A DNA stretch of 64,000 bases from CAYMDP01 sp964389375 (GTDB taxonomy: Bacteria; Bdellovibrionota; Bdellovibrionia; Bdellovibrionales; UBA1609). The position numbers and the translations under genes were made by a program. How positions within the stretch are numbered: position 1 is the stretch's first letter; every line of letters starts with the position of its first letter. Under the pieces are notes generated by a model. That model made no database searches, was not told the DNA's origin, and worked only from the letters and a program-made list of their open reading frames with translations. The stretch is from positions 1 to 64,000 of the forward strand of contig CAYMDP010000010.1 in the NCBI GenBank assembly GCA_964389375.1. Direction: 5' to 3'. Positions 18,381 to 27,159 of this stretch are shown piece by piece.

Positions 18381-20207
18381 TTAACTAGAGGCCGGACTGC
18401 TCGGGACCGGAAGTCCCATAAGCTGCATGATTTTCAAGGCATTCGTAGTGGGGCAGGGGCCGGCCTGAATCTGGTAAGAAAACACCAATTGGTCTTTAGA
18501 AAAATCATCGCGAAAATGAAAATTTAAGATCGAAGCATTGGTTTCGCTCAGCTTCGAAAGCTCTAGGTCATGGGTCGAAATCAAGCCCAAAGCTTTTGGT
18601 TTTTCTAACAGCTTTTGGATCACCGAAAGGCTTCCCAGGTAACGTTCGCGGTTGTTGGTTCCCCGAAAGATCTCGTCGATCAGATAAAAAACAGCCTCAC
18701 CCCGATCAACGCAATCTAAGATTTCCTTCACTTTTTTAACTTCGGCATAAAAGGTCGAGTATCCCTCGTCCAAAGAGTCATGTCTGGATAAGCAAGTCAT
18801 TACTTTAAAAAACTGAGTTTCAAACAGATTTGCAAATACCGGAAGGCCCGCTTGGGCCAAGATCTGATTAAGACCAAGGGTCTTTAAAAAAGTCGATTTC
18901 CCAGACATATTTGATCCGGTCAGCAGCAAGAGTTTGCTGCCTTTTTCAACCTCAAGGCTATTTGCCACCACTTGGTCCCGCGGGATCAGAGGGTGAAAAA
19001 GATCTTTCACCTTAAGGGAGCCATCCTGGGAAAATCGAGAAAACTGAGAGCTTTGATATTTCGCAAACACAGCAAGGCTCGCCCGCACTTCCGTTTCAAC
19101 CAACTGATCTAAATAGCTCTGTAAGACTCCAGAAGACTGAGACCGCCATCTTTCAGTGAGGATCGAAAATAATGGCGACCAGGGAAATATTAAATTGATC
19201 AGAATATGCACAAGCCAATGATTTTGTGTGCTCATTCCCGAGACAAAAAATGACAGCTTTTTAATCTGCCTTAAAAAAACGACACTCGTTTTAGGGTCTA
19301 AGTAAAGAATCAGTGCTTTTAGGTTTTTTAAGGTGACCTCAAGATATTGCGCTCGTGAATAAGCCCTCGAGCTCAAACTTAAAGTGGACAGCGAGTACAT
19401 GGCATAAAGGATCATCGGCCATGGAGACCCGAGGATTAAACTTGCTAAAACTCCAAGGGGCCAAAAAAGTCCATGAAGTAAAATTTTGCTGCGATCTTCG
19501 GGAAGAATACAGGGCTCGGTCAAAAAACGCTTTAAATCAGAAATTCGTAGGCCCAATTTGCTTTTTTGTCCCAATAGCAAAAAGCCCTTAAGGCGTTTAA
19601 AGTTTTTTAAGTCGGCCAAGATATTCGACTGAAGTTCTTCGACGGTCTTTGGGGCCTCAGCCCGAACACGTAATCTTTCTATCAAAGCCAAGTAACCCTC
19701 GTCAGAAAAACTTTCATCAAAAAGACCCAGCAAAGATTTTCCAGAATTTGACTTCGGAAAAACCTGAAGCTCACTCTCTTCATCGCTAACATTTGGGATG
19801 TCAGGACGGGGAGCTTCGTTTTCGGCTCTTAATGGCGCCACACTTTGACCTTGAAGCCTTAAAGCCTGTCGTTCAAAAAATGCCTTAAGAGTCTGAAGTC
19901 TCTGAAGATAATCAGAAATCCTTCTGTGTCGCCCAACTAAAATACTAAAGCCCGAAATCAGAATTACAAATAAGGCCAGGGGAATGAAAGAGTCTCGATA
20001 AACCGCAACAAAAATCAAACTTAAAAAAGAAAGTCCGCCGAGAGAAAGTCTTTGACCTAACAATGATTGTTCGCGAGAAGCCCAAGTCTTTAGATGCAGG
20101 TCTAGGTTTTTAATTTTTTTATCAAGGCTTATCGAAGTTTGAGTTTGGACCGAGCGAAGATTCAATTTAAGAGGCCTTCCCTTTTGCGTCTCCTCCAACC
20201 ACGGCAC
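18381..20207 (-). CDS. Membrane-associated MutS-like ATPase
   Basis: About 600 residues. It lacks the mismatch-binding domains of MutS and keeps only the helical core and ABC-type ATPase: Walker A GSNMSGKST (about residue 432), the signature region with DSLDEGYSTFYAE, Walker B FYLIDEIFRGTNNRER (about 505) and ISTHDLEL. Two hydrophobic hairpins (about 55-92 and 245-285) suggest membrane attachment. Proteins of this type exist in several phyla; their role is unknown and mismatch repair is unlikely. The frame opens at a GTG (20207) that overlaps the upstream HD-GYP gene by 41 bp. A TTG at 20165, two bases past that gene's stop and nine bases after AAGGGAAGG, is an equally good start. Last gene of a three-gene operon. 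Confidence 0.82.
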   Translation of the reverse strand: MPWLEETQKGRPLKLNLRSVQTQTSISLDKKIKNLDLHLKTWASREQSLLGQRLSLGGLSFLSLIFVAVYRDSFIPLALFVILISGFSILVGRHRRISDYLQRLQTLKAFFERQALRLQGQSVAPLRAENEAPRPDIPNVSDEESELQVFPKSNSGKSLLGLFDESFSDEGYLALIERLRVRAEAPKTVEELQSNILADLKNFKRLKGFLLLGQKSKLGLRISDLKRFLTEPCILPEDRSKILLHGLFWPLGVLASLILGSPWPMILYAMYSLSTLSLSSRAYSRAQYLEVTLKNLKALILYLDPKTSVVFLRQIKKLSFFVSGMSTQNHWLVHILINLIFPWSPLFSILTERWRSQSSGVLQSYLDQLVETEVRASLAVFAKYQSSQFSRFSQDGSLKVKDLFHPLIPRDQVVANSLEVEKGSKLLLLTGSNMSGKSTFLKTLGLNQILAQAGLPVFANLFETQFFKVMTCLSRHDSLDEGYSTFYAEVKKVKEILDCVDRGEAVFYLIDEIFRGTNNRERYLGSLSVIQKLLEKPKALGLISTHDLELSKLSETNASILNFHFRDDFSKDQLVFSYQIQAGPCPTTNALKIMQLMGLPVPSSPASS

Positions 20208-21153
20208 TCAGTGCTTTAAAGGCATCCTTATTAAAAGGTTGACCCATGGTGTGCTCGATATACATCAAAGCTTCTCGAGGATTTTTTGGTACGGGACAGT
20301 TTACACCAGCAATAATCAAATCGCAAAACTGATCTGCAAGTCCGACGATCTTCGCCAAAGGATGGATCTTAATATCTCGAATGCGTTGAGGGTAACCTTG
20401 GCCAATCGAATTCTCATGATGTTCGTAAACAATTGAGACGATATCATCGGGGACGATCCCCAGACTTAGCATCATCTGCATTCCTTTAAAGGCATGAGTC
20501 TCATAAATTTGAATTTCTTCAGGGGTCATCAGGGCTGTTGGTTTTTTAAGCAGGTCCCCCGGGATCGCTTTAAGTCCGATATCATGTAGCAATCCGCCTA
20601 AGGCCAATTTTTCTAAGGTGACCTTCTTTTCCCAGCCCATCTGAATTCCCATCAAGACCGAAAATGTACTAACGGCCATTGAATGAGCTAGCAAAGAGTC
20701 AGACTGAGATTTAATTCCTTCAATCAGGGCCGCAAGGTCTTTGTGGCTTTCAACCAAAGCGACCGTGGCTTCAGTGATAATCTTTGCATTTCCATAAGCC
20801 TCAAGACTAATCCCCAAAAGATCAAACTGTCGAAATACAGACTGAGCGGCAGCATTCATCACCGAAGACTTTACTTTTAAATCTAAGCTCTCTTTGCCAA
20901 TTAAAATCCCGGCGACGGTTACGGTTTGATGGGTGATCTTTCCGTATTCAGAGCGCCTGACCCAAAGGTATTGCAGCTCTTTATTCTGGTAAGATTTAAG
21001 CTGATCTTTTTGAGTCTCTTGTCCGGCTTTTGCAATGCAAATAAAGCGTCCCTCAGAAAGTCGAACATAAATATCGACAGGGTTTTTAACTCCCGCAATA
21101 AACTCATTAATACTTATGGGGATCATATCTTTTGCTTCGATAATTCGTTTCAA
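20167..21153 (-). CDS. HD-GYP domain protein, predicted c-di-GMP phosphodiesterase (paralogue 2)
   Basis: A 328-residue cytoplasmic protein. The N-terminal ~85 residues (ISINEFIAGVKNPVDIYVRL to YLWVRRSEYGKI) form an unnamed domain shared with its neighbour. The HD-GYP domain (about 140-320) has HD190-191 in LLHDIGL, H220, HHEN 245-248 and GQGYP ending at 255, then LADQFCDLI. These are the residues that bind the metal centre and c-di-GMP in the family. It is clearly a tandem duplicate of the upstream gene (about two-thirds identical by eye), starting 8 bp after that gene's stop, and is followed by the MutS-like ATPase gene. c-di-GMP hydrolysis is predicted, not shown. Confidence 0.88.
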   Translation of the reverse strand: MKRIIEAKDMIPISINEFIAGVKNPVDIYVRLSEGRFICIAKAGQETQKDQLKSYQNKELQYLWVRRSEYGKITHQTVTVAGILIGKESLDLKVKSSVMNAAAQSVFRQFDLLGISLEAYGNAKIITEATVALVESHKDLAALIEGIKSQSDSLLAHSMAVSTFSVLMGIQMGWEKKVTLEKLALGGLLHDIGLKAIPGDLLKKPTALMTPEEIQIYETHAFKGMQMMLSLGIVPDDIVSIVYEHHENSIGQGYPQRIRDIKIHPLAKIVGLADQFCDLIIAGVNCPVPKNPREALMYIEHTMGQPFNKDAFKALSAVVGGDAKGKAS

Positions 21154-21161
21154 GAAGGCCC

Positions 21162-22139
21162 TTAGGCGATCTTGCTCCCTTTTAGCAAATTTCCCTCTAC
21201 GATCATTCGCAAAGCTTTAAAGGCTTCCTTGTTGAAGGGCTGCCCCATAGTGTGTTCAATATACATTAAGGCTTCTCGTGGACTTTTAACGACGGGCAGA
21301 TTCGGATTGATCATAATCAAATCACAAAATTGATCTGCAAGACCAACAATTTTAGCTAAGGGATGAATCTTGATGTCTCGAATCCGCTGAGGATAGCCCT
21401 GGCCCATCGAGTTTTCGTGATGTTCATAAACAATCGAGACAATGTCATCCGGCACAATTCCTAAGCTCAACATCATCTGCATTCCTTTAAAGGGGTGATT
21501 CTCGTAAAGATCAGCCTCCTCAGGAGTCATTTGAGCCATAGGTTTATTCAGAATCTCTTTCGGGATTCTGCGCAGGCCAATATCGTGCAGAAGGCCGCCA
21601 AGAGCCAGCTTCTCTAGGGTTACTTTTTTCTCCCAGCCGATTTGGATTCCCATCATCACCGACAGCGCACTGACGGCCATAGAATGATTTAATAGCCAGT
21701 CTGAGCTTGTCGTTACCGCTTCAATCAAGGCCGAGAGATCTTTGTGATTTTCGACAAGGGCCACGGTGACTTCTGTGACCATTTTGGCGTTCTGGTAAAC
21801 CTCTAGGTCAAGTCCAAGGTGACTGAACTGATTAAATACGGACTTAGCGGCCGCTGAAACCAAATTGCTTTTCGTCTTAAAGTTAATGTTGTCTTTGGTG
21901 ACAACAACGCCAGCGATGGCCACGGTTTGAAGAGTGACTTTTCCGTACTCACTCTTTCGCACCCAGAGGTAACTGACTTCGCGGTCTTTGTATTTCGCCA
22001 ACTGATCCTTTTGAGTGACCTGACCTTGTCGAGCCAAACAAACATAGCGGTCTTCAGAAAGACGAACGAAAACATCCACCGGAATTTTGGTTCCGGCCAT
22101 AAACTCGTTAATGCTAATAGGAATCATTTCTTCAGCCAT
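21162..22139 (-). CDS. HD-GYP domain protein, predicted c-di-GMP phosphodiesterase (paralogue 1)
   Basis: A 325-residue protein with the same layout as its downstream twin: N-terminal domain (MIPISINEFMAGTKIPVDVF to YLWVRKSEYGKV), then HD-GYP with HD185-186 in LLHDIGL, HHEN 240-243 and GQGYP ending at 250. It heads the three-gene minus-strand operon. The ribosome site AAAGG lies just before ATG, and the promoter must lie in 22140-22330, shared with divergent ffh. The two copies differ mainly in the linker between the domains and at the C-terminus, so they may answer to different partners through the N-terminal domain. Confidence 0.88.
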   Translation of the reverse strand: MAEEMIPISINEFMAGTKIPVDVFVRLSEDRYVCLARQGQVTQKDQLAKYKDREVSYLWVRKSEYGKVTLQTVAIAGVVVTKDNINFKTKSNLVSAAAKSVFNQFSHLGLDLEVYQNAKMVTEVTVALVENHKDLSALIEAVTTSSDWLLNHSMAVSALSVMMGIQIGWEKKVTLEKLALGGLLHDIGLRRIPKEILNKPMAQMTPEEADLYENHPFKGMQMMLSLGIVPDDIVSIVYEHHENSMGQGYPQRIRDIKIHPLAKIVGLADQFCDLIMINPNLPVVKSPREALMYIEHTMGQPFNKEAFKALRMIVEGNLLKGSKIA

Positions 22140-22330
22140 ATGAACCTTTCGGAAAAATGGCCCGGGGAATTGAATAAAAGACCTACAAATACGTACTTAA
22201 TGCGCGGCGTTTGGCGCTTTCTATAGGGGTGGACCGTGCTATATCCAAACCGAGTAGCTTATTTAGAATGGGTCAGGACTTCCGGCGAGTCTGGGTTTTA
22301 AGATTTTGGGTTTAATAAGGATGTAACATA

Positions 22331-23662
22331 ATGTTTGAGAGTCTGTCAGAGAAGATGCTTGCGAGCTTAAAAAAAGTTCGCGGACAAAGTCGCATCACCG
22401 AAAAAAATATCGAAGATGCGATCAAAGAAATCCGCCTCAATTTGCTGGAAGCCGACGTTAATTTTAAGGTGGTAAAAAGTTTTATTGATCGAGTTAAAGC
22501 TAAGGCTTTAGGGCAAGACGTTTTAACAAGCCTTACTGCGGGCCAACAGTTTGTTAAAATCGTTCATGATGAATTGGTGCAGACCCTTGGTGGAGAAAAA
22601 GTTGAAGTCGACGTTCGCGGAAAACCAGCGGTCATTTTTTTCGTCGGTCTTCAAGGAACTGGAAAAACCACAAGTAGTGCAAAGCTTGCTCTCTATATTC
22701 GACAAAAGTTGCAAAAAAAACCGGGCCTGGTTTCTGTAGACGTTTACCGACCGGCTGCGATGGATCAACTAAAAACCTTAGCTCAACAAAACGACCTTCC
22801 TTGTTTTCCATCCCAAGCTTCCATGAAGCCTAAGGACATTCTTGAAAAGGCAAAAATTTGGGCCAAGGAAGAAATGATCGATGTGGTGATTTTGGATACC
22901 GCAGGACGCCTTCAGATCGATGAAGAACTAATGACAGAGCTTAAGGATTTAAAAGCGTTCTGGCCACCCTCTGAAGTGTTATTGGTCGCAGATGCCATGC
23001 TGGGACAGCAATCCGTAAATGTGGCCGAGGGTTTCCATCGGGAAATGGGCCTGACCGGTTTAGTCTTAACAAAAATCGACGGGGATGCCCGCGGGGGAGC
23101 TGCCTTAAGTATTCGAGAAGCGACCGGAGTTCCCATTAAGTTTCTTGGAACTGGAGAAAAGGTCGCTCAGCTGGAAGTTTTTCATCCGGATCGATTGGCC
23201 GGCCGAATTTTAGATATGGGTGACGTGATGAGCCTGGTTGAAAAGGCTCAAGAGGTCATGGACGAAAAGTCGGCCATGGAGTCCGCCCGAAAAATGGCCA
23301 AAAATAAGTTCACCATGGAAGATTTCTTAAGCCAGATTCAGATGATGAAAAAGATGGGCGGTATGGAGTCCATCATGAAAATGATCCCCGGAATGGGGCA
23401 GGCCATGAAAAAAATGAAGGATATGGCCCCTCCAGACAAAGAAATCAAAAGAATCGAGGCAATTATTCGCTCGATGACCGCAGAGGAGCGTGAAAATCAT
23501 AAGATTTTAAACGGCTCCAGACGGCTTAGAATCGCCAAGGGAAGCGGCACTGAGGTCTCAGAGGTCAATAAACTGGTGAAACAATTCGAGCAATCCCAAA
23601 AAATGATGTCCCAGATGATGAAAATGGGGATGGGCCGGGGCGGAATGCGTTCTCCCTTCTAG
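22331..23662 (+). CDS. ffh: Signal recognition particle protein Ffh
   Basis: A 443-residue GTPase of the bacterial SRP, which binds signal sequences and 4.5S RNA and delivers ribosomes to FtsY. N domain 1-88; G domain with GLQGTGKTT (106-114), DTAGR, TKIDGDARGG and the GTGE closing motif; methionine-rich M domain from about 300 (MMKKMGGMESIMKMIPGMGQ and a C-terminal MMSQMMKMGMGRGG). AAGGA lies nine bases before ATG. It heads the ffh-rpsP-khpA group. The 4.5S RNA gene (ffs) was not found in the window. Confidence 0.98.
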   Translation: MFESLSEKMLASLKKVRGQSRITEKNIEDAIKEIRLNLLEADVNFKVVKSFIDRVKAKALGQDVLTSLTAGQQFVKIVHDELVQTLGGEKVEVDVRGKPAVIFFVGLQGTGKTTSSAKLALYIRQKLQKKPGLVSVDVYRPAAMDQLKTLAQQNDLPCFPSQASMKPKDILEKAKIWAKEEMIDVVILDTAGRLQIDEELMTELKDLKAFWPPSEVLLVADAMLGQQSVNVAEGFHREMGLTGLVLTKIDGDARGGAALSIREATGVPIKFLGTGEKVAQLEVFHPDRLAGRILDMGDVMSLVEKAQEVMDEKSAMESARKMAKNKFTMEDFLSQIQMMKKMGGMESIMKMIPGMGQAMKKMKDMAPPDKEIKRIEAIIRSMTAEERENHKILNGSRRLRIAKGSGTEVSEVNKLVKQFEQSQKMMSQMMKMGMGRGGMRSPF

Positions 23663-23800
23663 GGCCTGTCCTTATCCCAGGCACTTATCGCTTAAATCTG
23701 GATTTTTCTTGCGGATTCAGGACAAAGGCGGTAGTTCTTCGGGGCTTGAAAGTAGGCCATCTCGATGGCTTGTAGGAATTTTAATAGGAGTGAAGGCAAA

Positions 23801-24049
23801 ATGGTCGTGATTCGATTAGCCCGTTTCGGAAATAAGCACAGCCCCCGTTACCGTATCTCTGTTGCAGACTCTAGACGTTCGTTGTGCGGCAAGGTCATCG
23901 AAGTGATTGGACACTACAACCCAAATCCCGGTGGTCCTGAAAAAGAAATCACTTTGGACATGGAAAAAGCGAAAAGCTGGATTCAAAAGGGCGCTCGTCC
24001 GTCAGATAGAGTGAAGAGCATAATGCGAAGAGTCGAAGCCCAGGTATAG
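23801..24049 (+). CDS. rpsP: 30S ribosomal protein S16
   Basis: An 82-residue protein with the S16 hallmark MVVIRLARFGNKHSPRYRI, VADSRR and IGHYNP. The frame is open upstream to 23765, but the ATG at 23801 is chosen because it follows AGGAG by a suitable distance and gives the conserved N-terminus. It lies 138 bp after ffh and 98 bp before khpA, the usual order in Gram-negative bacteria. Confidence 0.97.
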   Translation: MVVIRLARFGNKHSPRYRISVADSRRSLCGKVIEVIGHYNPNPGGPEKEITLDMEKAKSWIQKGARPSDRVKSIMRRVEAQV

Positions 24050-24147
24050 TTTCGATCCACCTCTGACTTTGGCTGTTCCATCAGAACAGGGTATTCGTTA
24101 GACTAGTCAGACGTGGACGTTGGATTTCAGCGAGAGAGGTAGATAAA

Positions 24148-24393
24148 ATGGATCCTTCAAACTTAAGAGATTTAGTAGAGTTCATGGCGAAGTCCCTCGT
24201 GGATAAGCCCGACGAAGTCGAAGTGAACGAAGTGATCGGTGAGCAGACAACGGTTGTAGAGTTGAAAGTTGCAAAAGAAGATCTTGGAAAAGTGATTGGA
24301 AAGCAGGGGCGAACAGCTCGGTCAATGAGAACGATTTTGAATGCGGCTAGCACCAAGCTTCAAAAGCGAAGTGTCCTAGAGATTGTCGAATAA
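24148..24393 (+). CDS. khpA: KH-domain RNA-binding protein KhpA
   Basis: An 81-residue single KH domain of the KhpA/YlqC family: VELKVAKEDLGKVIGKQGRTARSMRTIL, with the RNA-contacting GKQG loop at 51-54. It binds structured RNA, often together with KhpB. Its place between rpsP and rimM is the conserved genomic setting. A ribosome site (GAGAGG) precedes the ATG. A strong terminator follows 20 bp after the stop. Confidence 0.95.
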   Translation: MDPSNLRDLVEFMAKSLVDKPDEVEVNEVIGEQTTVVELKVAKEDLGKVIGKQGRTARSMRTILNAASTKLQKRSVLEIVE

Positions 24394-24413
24394 AAGACGT
24401 TTTAGGTTGAAGT

Positions 24414-24446
24414 AAAAAAAAGGCTGCCCTGAGCAGCCTTTTTTTT
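24414..24446 (+). terminator. Rho-independent terminator after khpA
   Basis: GGCTGC/GCAGCC stem with a five-base loop, flanked by eight A before and eight T after, so the stem can extend to 14 bp. It ends the ffh-rpsP-khpA unit and could work in both directions. Confidence 0.93.
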
Positions 24447-24566
24447 GCTCAAAAATCAAAATTGCAGAGCGATCCCCTTCCTCAAAGCAAGTTTAGGCCA
24501 GATTTTTTGTGAATTTTTCCTGGATTCACCCTCAAAATTGGGACCGAGGTTAATCCTTGCAAGATG

Positions 24567-24596
24567 TTGAGGATATTAAATCTCTTTGGGTATATA
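24567..24596 (+). promoter_or_regulatory. Possible sigma-70 promoter for rimM-trmD-rplS
   Basis: TTGAGG (24567-24572) and TATATA (24591-24596) with an 18-bp spacer, downstream of the khpA terminator and about 45 bp before rimM. Position fits a new transcription start, but the -35 match is only fair. Confidence 0.4.
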
Positions 24597-24641
24597 ACAG
24601 GGAGATTTTTTTAAGACCTCAGATTAAAGAGTGAGTCAGTA

Positions 24642-25235
24642 ATGAATCTAAATGAATTTGTGCTTGTTGGTCGGGTGAAAGACGCCCATGGGATGAAGGG
24701 TGAGCTTTTTATTACCTTAAAAGCCGGTCAAGCAGACTGGCTTAAAGATTTTAAGGAATTTTTTCTTCAATCTAAGTCCAAAGATCAAAGCAAAGACTTT
24801 AAAGTGATTAAGGCCCGAGTTCATAAAAATGGTCTAATTGTTGTCGCAGAAGGCATTCCTCACCGAACCCAAGCCGAAGGCTTTAAGGGTTGGGATTTTT
24901 TAATCCCCAAATCTTTGATCGAACTCGCGCCAGAGTCCGGAGAGATTTTTTTGGGGCAAGTTTTAGGCTTTAAAGTTGAAGTTAAGGGGCGAGGGGAGAT
25001 CGGCGAGGTCACGGGATTTCGCAGCCACAGCGCCCAGGATTTGCTGGTCGTCCAAGCGAAAACCTCAGAGAAAGAGTGGGAAATCCCTTTTGTGGAGCCC
25101 TTCATTGAAAAACTAGATTTTGAATTGAAAAGAATCATGATGGAACTTCCTGAGGGCCTCTTAGAAGTGAATGACGAAGTGAATGACGAAGCTAGCGAAG
25201 GCCTAAAAGGTAAATTAAAGGACGAAGAGGAATAG
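24642..25235 (+). CDS. rimM: Ribosome maturation factor RimM
   Basis: A 197-residue protein. N-terminal RimM domain (LVGRVKDAHGMKGELFITL; PHRTQAEGFKGWDFLIP) and C-terminal PRC-barrel (about 100-175: LGQVLGFKVEV, GEIGEV, EKEWEIPFVEPFIEKLD). It assists assembly of the 30S head around S19. The acidic tail contains an exact 12-bp tandem duplication (VNDEVNDE) and ends in KLKDEEE, an extension past the usual end. It starts a new unit after the khpA terminator; trmD follows by 5 bp. Confidence 0.95.
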   Translation: MNLNEFVLVGRVKDAHGMKGELFITLKAGQADWLKDFKEFFLQSKSKDQSKDFKVIKARVHKNGLIVVAEGIPHRTQAEGFKGWDFLIPKSLIELAPESGEIFLGQVLGFKVEVKGRGEIGEVTGFRSHSAQDLLVVQAKTSEKEWEIPFVEPFIEKLDFELKRIMMELPEGLLEVNDEVNDEASEGLKGKLKDEEE

Positions 25236-25240
25236 CGGGT

Positions 25241-26035
25241 TTGATTCAGTTTAATTTTATCTCATTATTTCCTGAGTTGATTCAGTCGTATTTTTCGGAT
25301 GGGGTCGTTGGCCAAGCTCAAAAAAAGGGACAACTGAAGTACCAAGTTATAAATCCCAGGGATTTTACTGAAGACGTGCACCACAGTGTCGACGATCGCC
25401 CTTTTGGCGGCGGAGACGGAATGCTGATGATGACGGAGCCCTTAAAAAAGTCGCTTGATTTTCTTGGCGCAGACAAAGGCAAGGTGGTCTATTTATCTCC
25501 TGCGGGGAAGACTTGGACTGACTCTATGGCTCGAGACTGGGCCAAAAAATTGGATCAACCTTTAACTTTTATCTGTGGCCGCTATGCGGGAATTGATGAA
25601 AGATTTGTAGTGGAATTTGTCGATGAAGAAATTTCGCTTGGGGATTTTGTCTTAAGCGGAGGGGAGCTTGCCGCCTTAGCCCTTGCAGACTCATTGGCCC
25701 GTCTTCAGCCCGGAGTCCTTGGCAATCAAGTCTCGGCCCATTTAGAAAGCTTTGCGGAAGGCTTATTAGAGTGTCCTGCCTATACTCGGCCCAGGGAATT
25801 CATGGGGATGGAAGTCCCTGAAGTTTTGCTTTCTGGAAATCACCAAAAAATCGAAAAGTTTAAGAGCCAAGTCAGTCTTCTGCGCACAGCTTTACGAAGA
25901 CCGGATCTCTTAAAGCCCGATCAGTTAGATCAGGTTTATGCGGCGGCAAAGGCCTTTGAAGGCTTTTCTGATGGACAGCTTAGGACTTTGGCTTTAGATG
26001 CTAACTCTTTAAAACGCCTGCTGAGGACTGTATGA
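25241..26035 (+). CDS. trmD: tRNA (guanine-N1)-methyltransferase TrmD
   Basis: A 264-residue SPOUT enzyme that methylates G37 of tRNA with SAM. Motifs: FNFISLFPELIQSYF at the N-terminus, DDRPFGGGDGMLM, YLSPAGKTW, FICGRYAGIDERF, and the trefoil-knot segment SLGDFVLSGGE. The start is TTG at 25241; the purine-rich AGAGGAA stretch just upstream serves as ribosome site and no later start keeps the conserved N-terminus. It overlaps the next gene by 4 bp (ATGA), so translation is coupled. Confidence 0.97.
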   Translation: MIQFNFISLFPELIQSYFSDGVVGQAQKKGQLKYQVINPRDFTEDVHHSVDDRPFGGGDGMLMMTEPLKKSLDFLGADKGKVVYLSPAGKTWTDSMARDWAKKLDQPLTFICGRYAGIDERFVVEFVDEEISLGDFVLSGGELAALALADSLARLQPGVLGNQVSAHLESFAEGLLECPAYTRPREFMGMEVPEVLLSGNHQKIEKFKSQVSLLRTALRRPDLLKPDQLDQVYAAAKAFEGFSDGQLRTLALDANSLKRLLRTV

Positions 26036-26601
26036 AAAAAAGAGCCCCATTTGCGATTGGTCTTGTTCACTGGCCGGTTTATGACCGTGCTGGGAGTACG
26101 GTTTGCACCAATGTGACCAATTTCGATATTCACGATATTGCTAGAGCTTCAAGAAGTTATGGCGTGGACAAATACTACATTATTAATCGCAATAAAGAGC
26201 AGCTGATGTTCGTTAGCCGCGTGCTCGAGCATTGGAGAACCGGCACGGGTTCGAAATATAACCCCATGAGAAAAACGGCCCTTGGAATGGTTCAACTGGT
26301 CGAGACCGTCGAGCAGGCATTGACCGATTGGGGAAAGGGTATTGTGATTGGAACCTCGGCTCGCGAAATCGAGGGTTTAGACCGCATGGCCTTTAAAACC
26401 CTCAGAGAGCAGATCCATGATGAGCCTGAGACCCCGGTTTTTATCCTTTTTGGAACGGGATTTGGCCTTCATAATGATGTTTTTTCACATTGTCAGGGAA
26501 CCCTGGAGCCCATTTGGGGAGCAGCTCCCGACCAATATCGCCATCTTTCAGTTCGCTCTGCCGTAAGTATCTGTCTTGACCGTCTTTTGGGTTCATGTTA
26601 G
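26032..26601 (+). CDS. SAM-dependent RNA methyltransferase linked to trmD (PF09936-type)
   Basis: A 189-residue protein: FAIGLVHWPVYDR, the TNVTNFDIHDIARASRSYG segment, YYIINR, then FILFGTGFGLHNDVF and YRHLSVRSAVSICLDRLLG. This is the small SPOUT-like family commonly encoded directly after trmD in deltaproteobacteria-like genomes and Aquifex. The target RNA is not established. It overlaps trmD by 4 bp and lies 45 bp before rplS, so it belongs to the trmD operon. Confidence 0.85.
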   Translation: MKKRAPFAIGLVHWPVYDRAGSTVCTNVTNFDIHDIARASRSYGVDKYYIINRNKEQLMFVSRVLEHWRTGTGSKYNPMRKTALGMVQLVETVEQALTDWGKGIVIGTSAREIEGLDRMAFKTLREQIHDEPETPVFILFGTGFGLHNDVFSHCQGTLEPIWGAAPDQYRHLSVRSAVSICLDRLLGSC

Positions 26602-26646
26602 TTCTGCCCCCTTCGATTAAGATCTCGCATTTCAATGGAGTTTTAT

Positions 26647-27069
26647 ATGGATCTGGTACGACGGGTCACTTACGGAAAAGCTAATTTAAAACAGCACCCT
26701 GCATTCAAAACCGGTGACACCGTTGGTGTTTATGTCCGCGTAAAAGAGGGCGAAAAAGAGCGCGTTCAGTTGTTTCGTGGCATCGTCATGAAAATTCAGG
26801 GCAGCGGCTTAGGCAAATCTTTTACAGTTCGTAAGATTTCTAGTGGTGTTGGCGTGGAAAGAATTTTCCCATTTGCAACTCCATCGATTGATCGCATCGA
26901 GTTGATCGCTCATGGTCAGGTTCGAAAAGGCCGACTGTTTTTCCTTCGTGGCCTTAAGGGACGAGCGGCTCGCTTGGATTCAACTCTTGTGTCAGACACT
27001 CATCAAGATGCACCAGGTGCAGCGGATGAAATCCCAGTCGACGTAAAAGAAGAATCTAAAGACGCTTAG
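26647..27069 (+). CDS. rplS: 50S ribosomal protein L19
   Basis: L19 signature in order: FKTGDTVGVYVRVKEGEKER, QLFRGIVMKIQGSG, SFTVRKISSGVGVERIFPF, and SPSIDRIE-like TPSIDRIEL. The ATG at 26647 is preferred over the one at 26635 because GGAG lies six bases before it, inside the four extra codons. Residues after about 115 (STLVSDTHQDAPGAADEIPV to KDA) form an acidic C-terminal extension not present in short L19s. A terminator follows. Confidence 0.96.
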   Translation: MDLVRRVTYGKANLKQHPAFKTGDTVGVYVRVKEGEKERVQLFRGIVMKIQGSGLGKSFTVRKISSGVGVERIFPFATPSIDRIELIAHGQVRKGRLFFLRGLKGRAARLDSTLVSDTHQDAPGAADEIPVDVKEESKDA

Positions 27070-27111
27070 TTCAATAATTGTTTATTCAATTGGTTGTTTT
27101 TGTGTTTCGAT

Positions 27112-27141
27112 AAAAAACCACATCTGATGATGTGGTTTTTT
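27112..27141 (+). terminator. Rho-independent terminator after rplS
   Basis: Stem AAAAAACCACATC / GATGTGGTTTTTT with a TGAT loop; ends in a T-run. It lies 43 bp after the rplS stop and inside the upstream open extension of the rnhB frame, which argues that rnhB starts further downstream. Confidence 0.93.
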
Positions 27142-27147
27142 CGTTTC

Positions 27148-27153
27148 GGGGGA
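27148..27153 (+). promoter_or_regulatory. Ribosome binding site that fixes the rnhB start
   Basis: GGGGGA, six bases before the GTG at 27160 and just past the rplS terminator stem. It supports the shorter RNase HII. Confidence 0.65.
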
Positions 27154-27159
27154 TATTTA

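Noticed and set aside
26635..26646. First ATG of rplS
   Set aside because: Its own codons contain the GGAG that serves the second ATG at 26647; the shorter protein fits L19.
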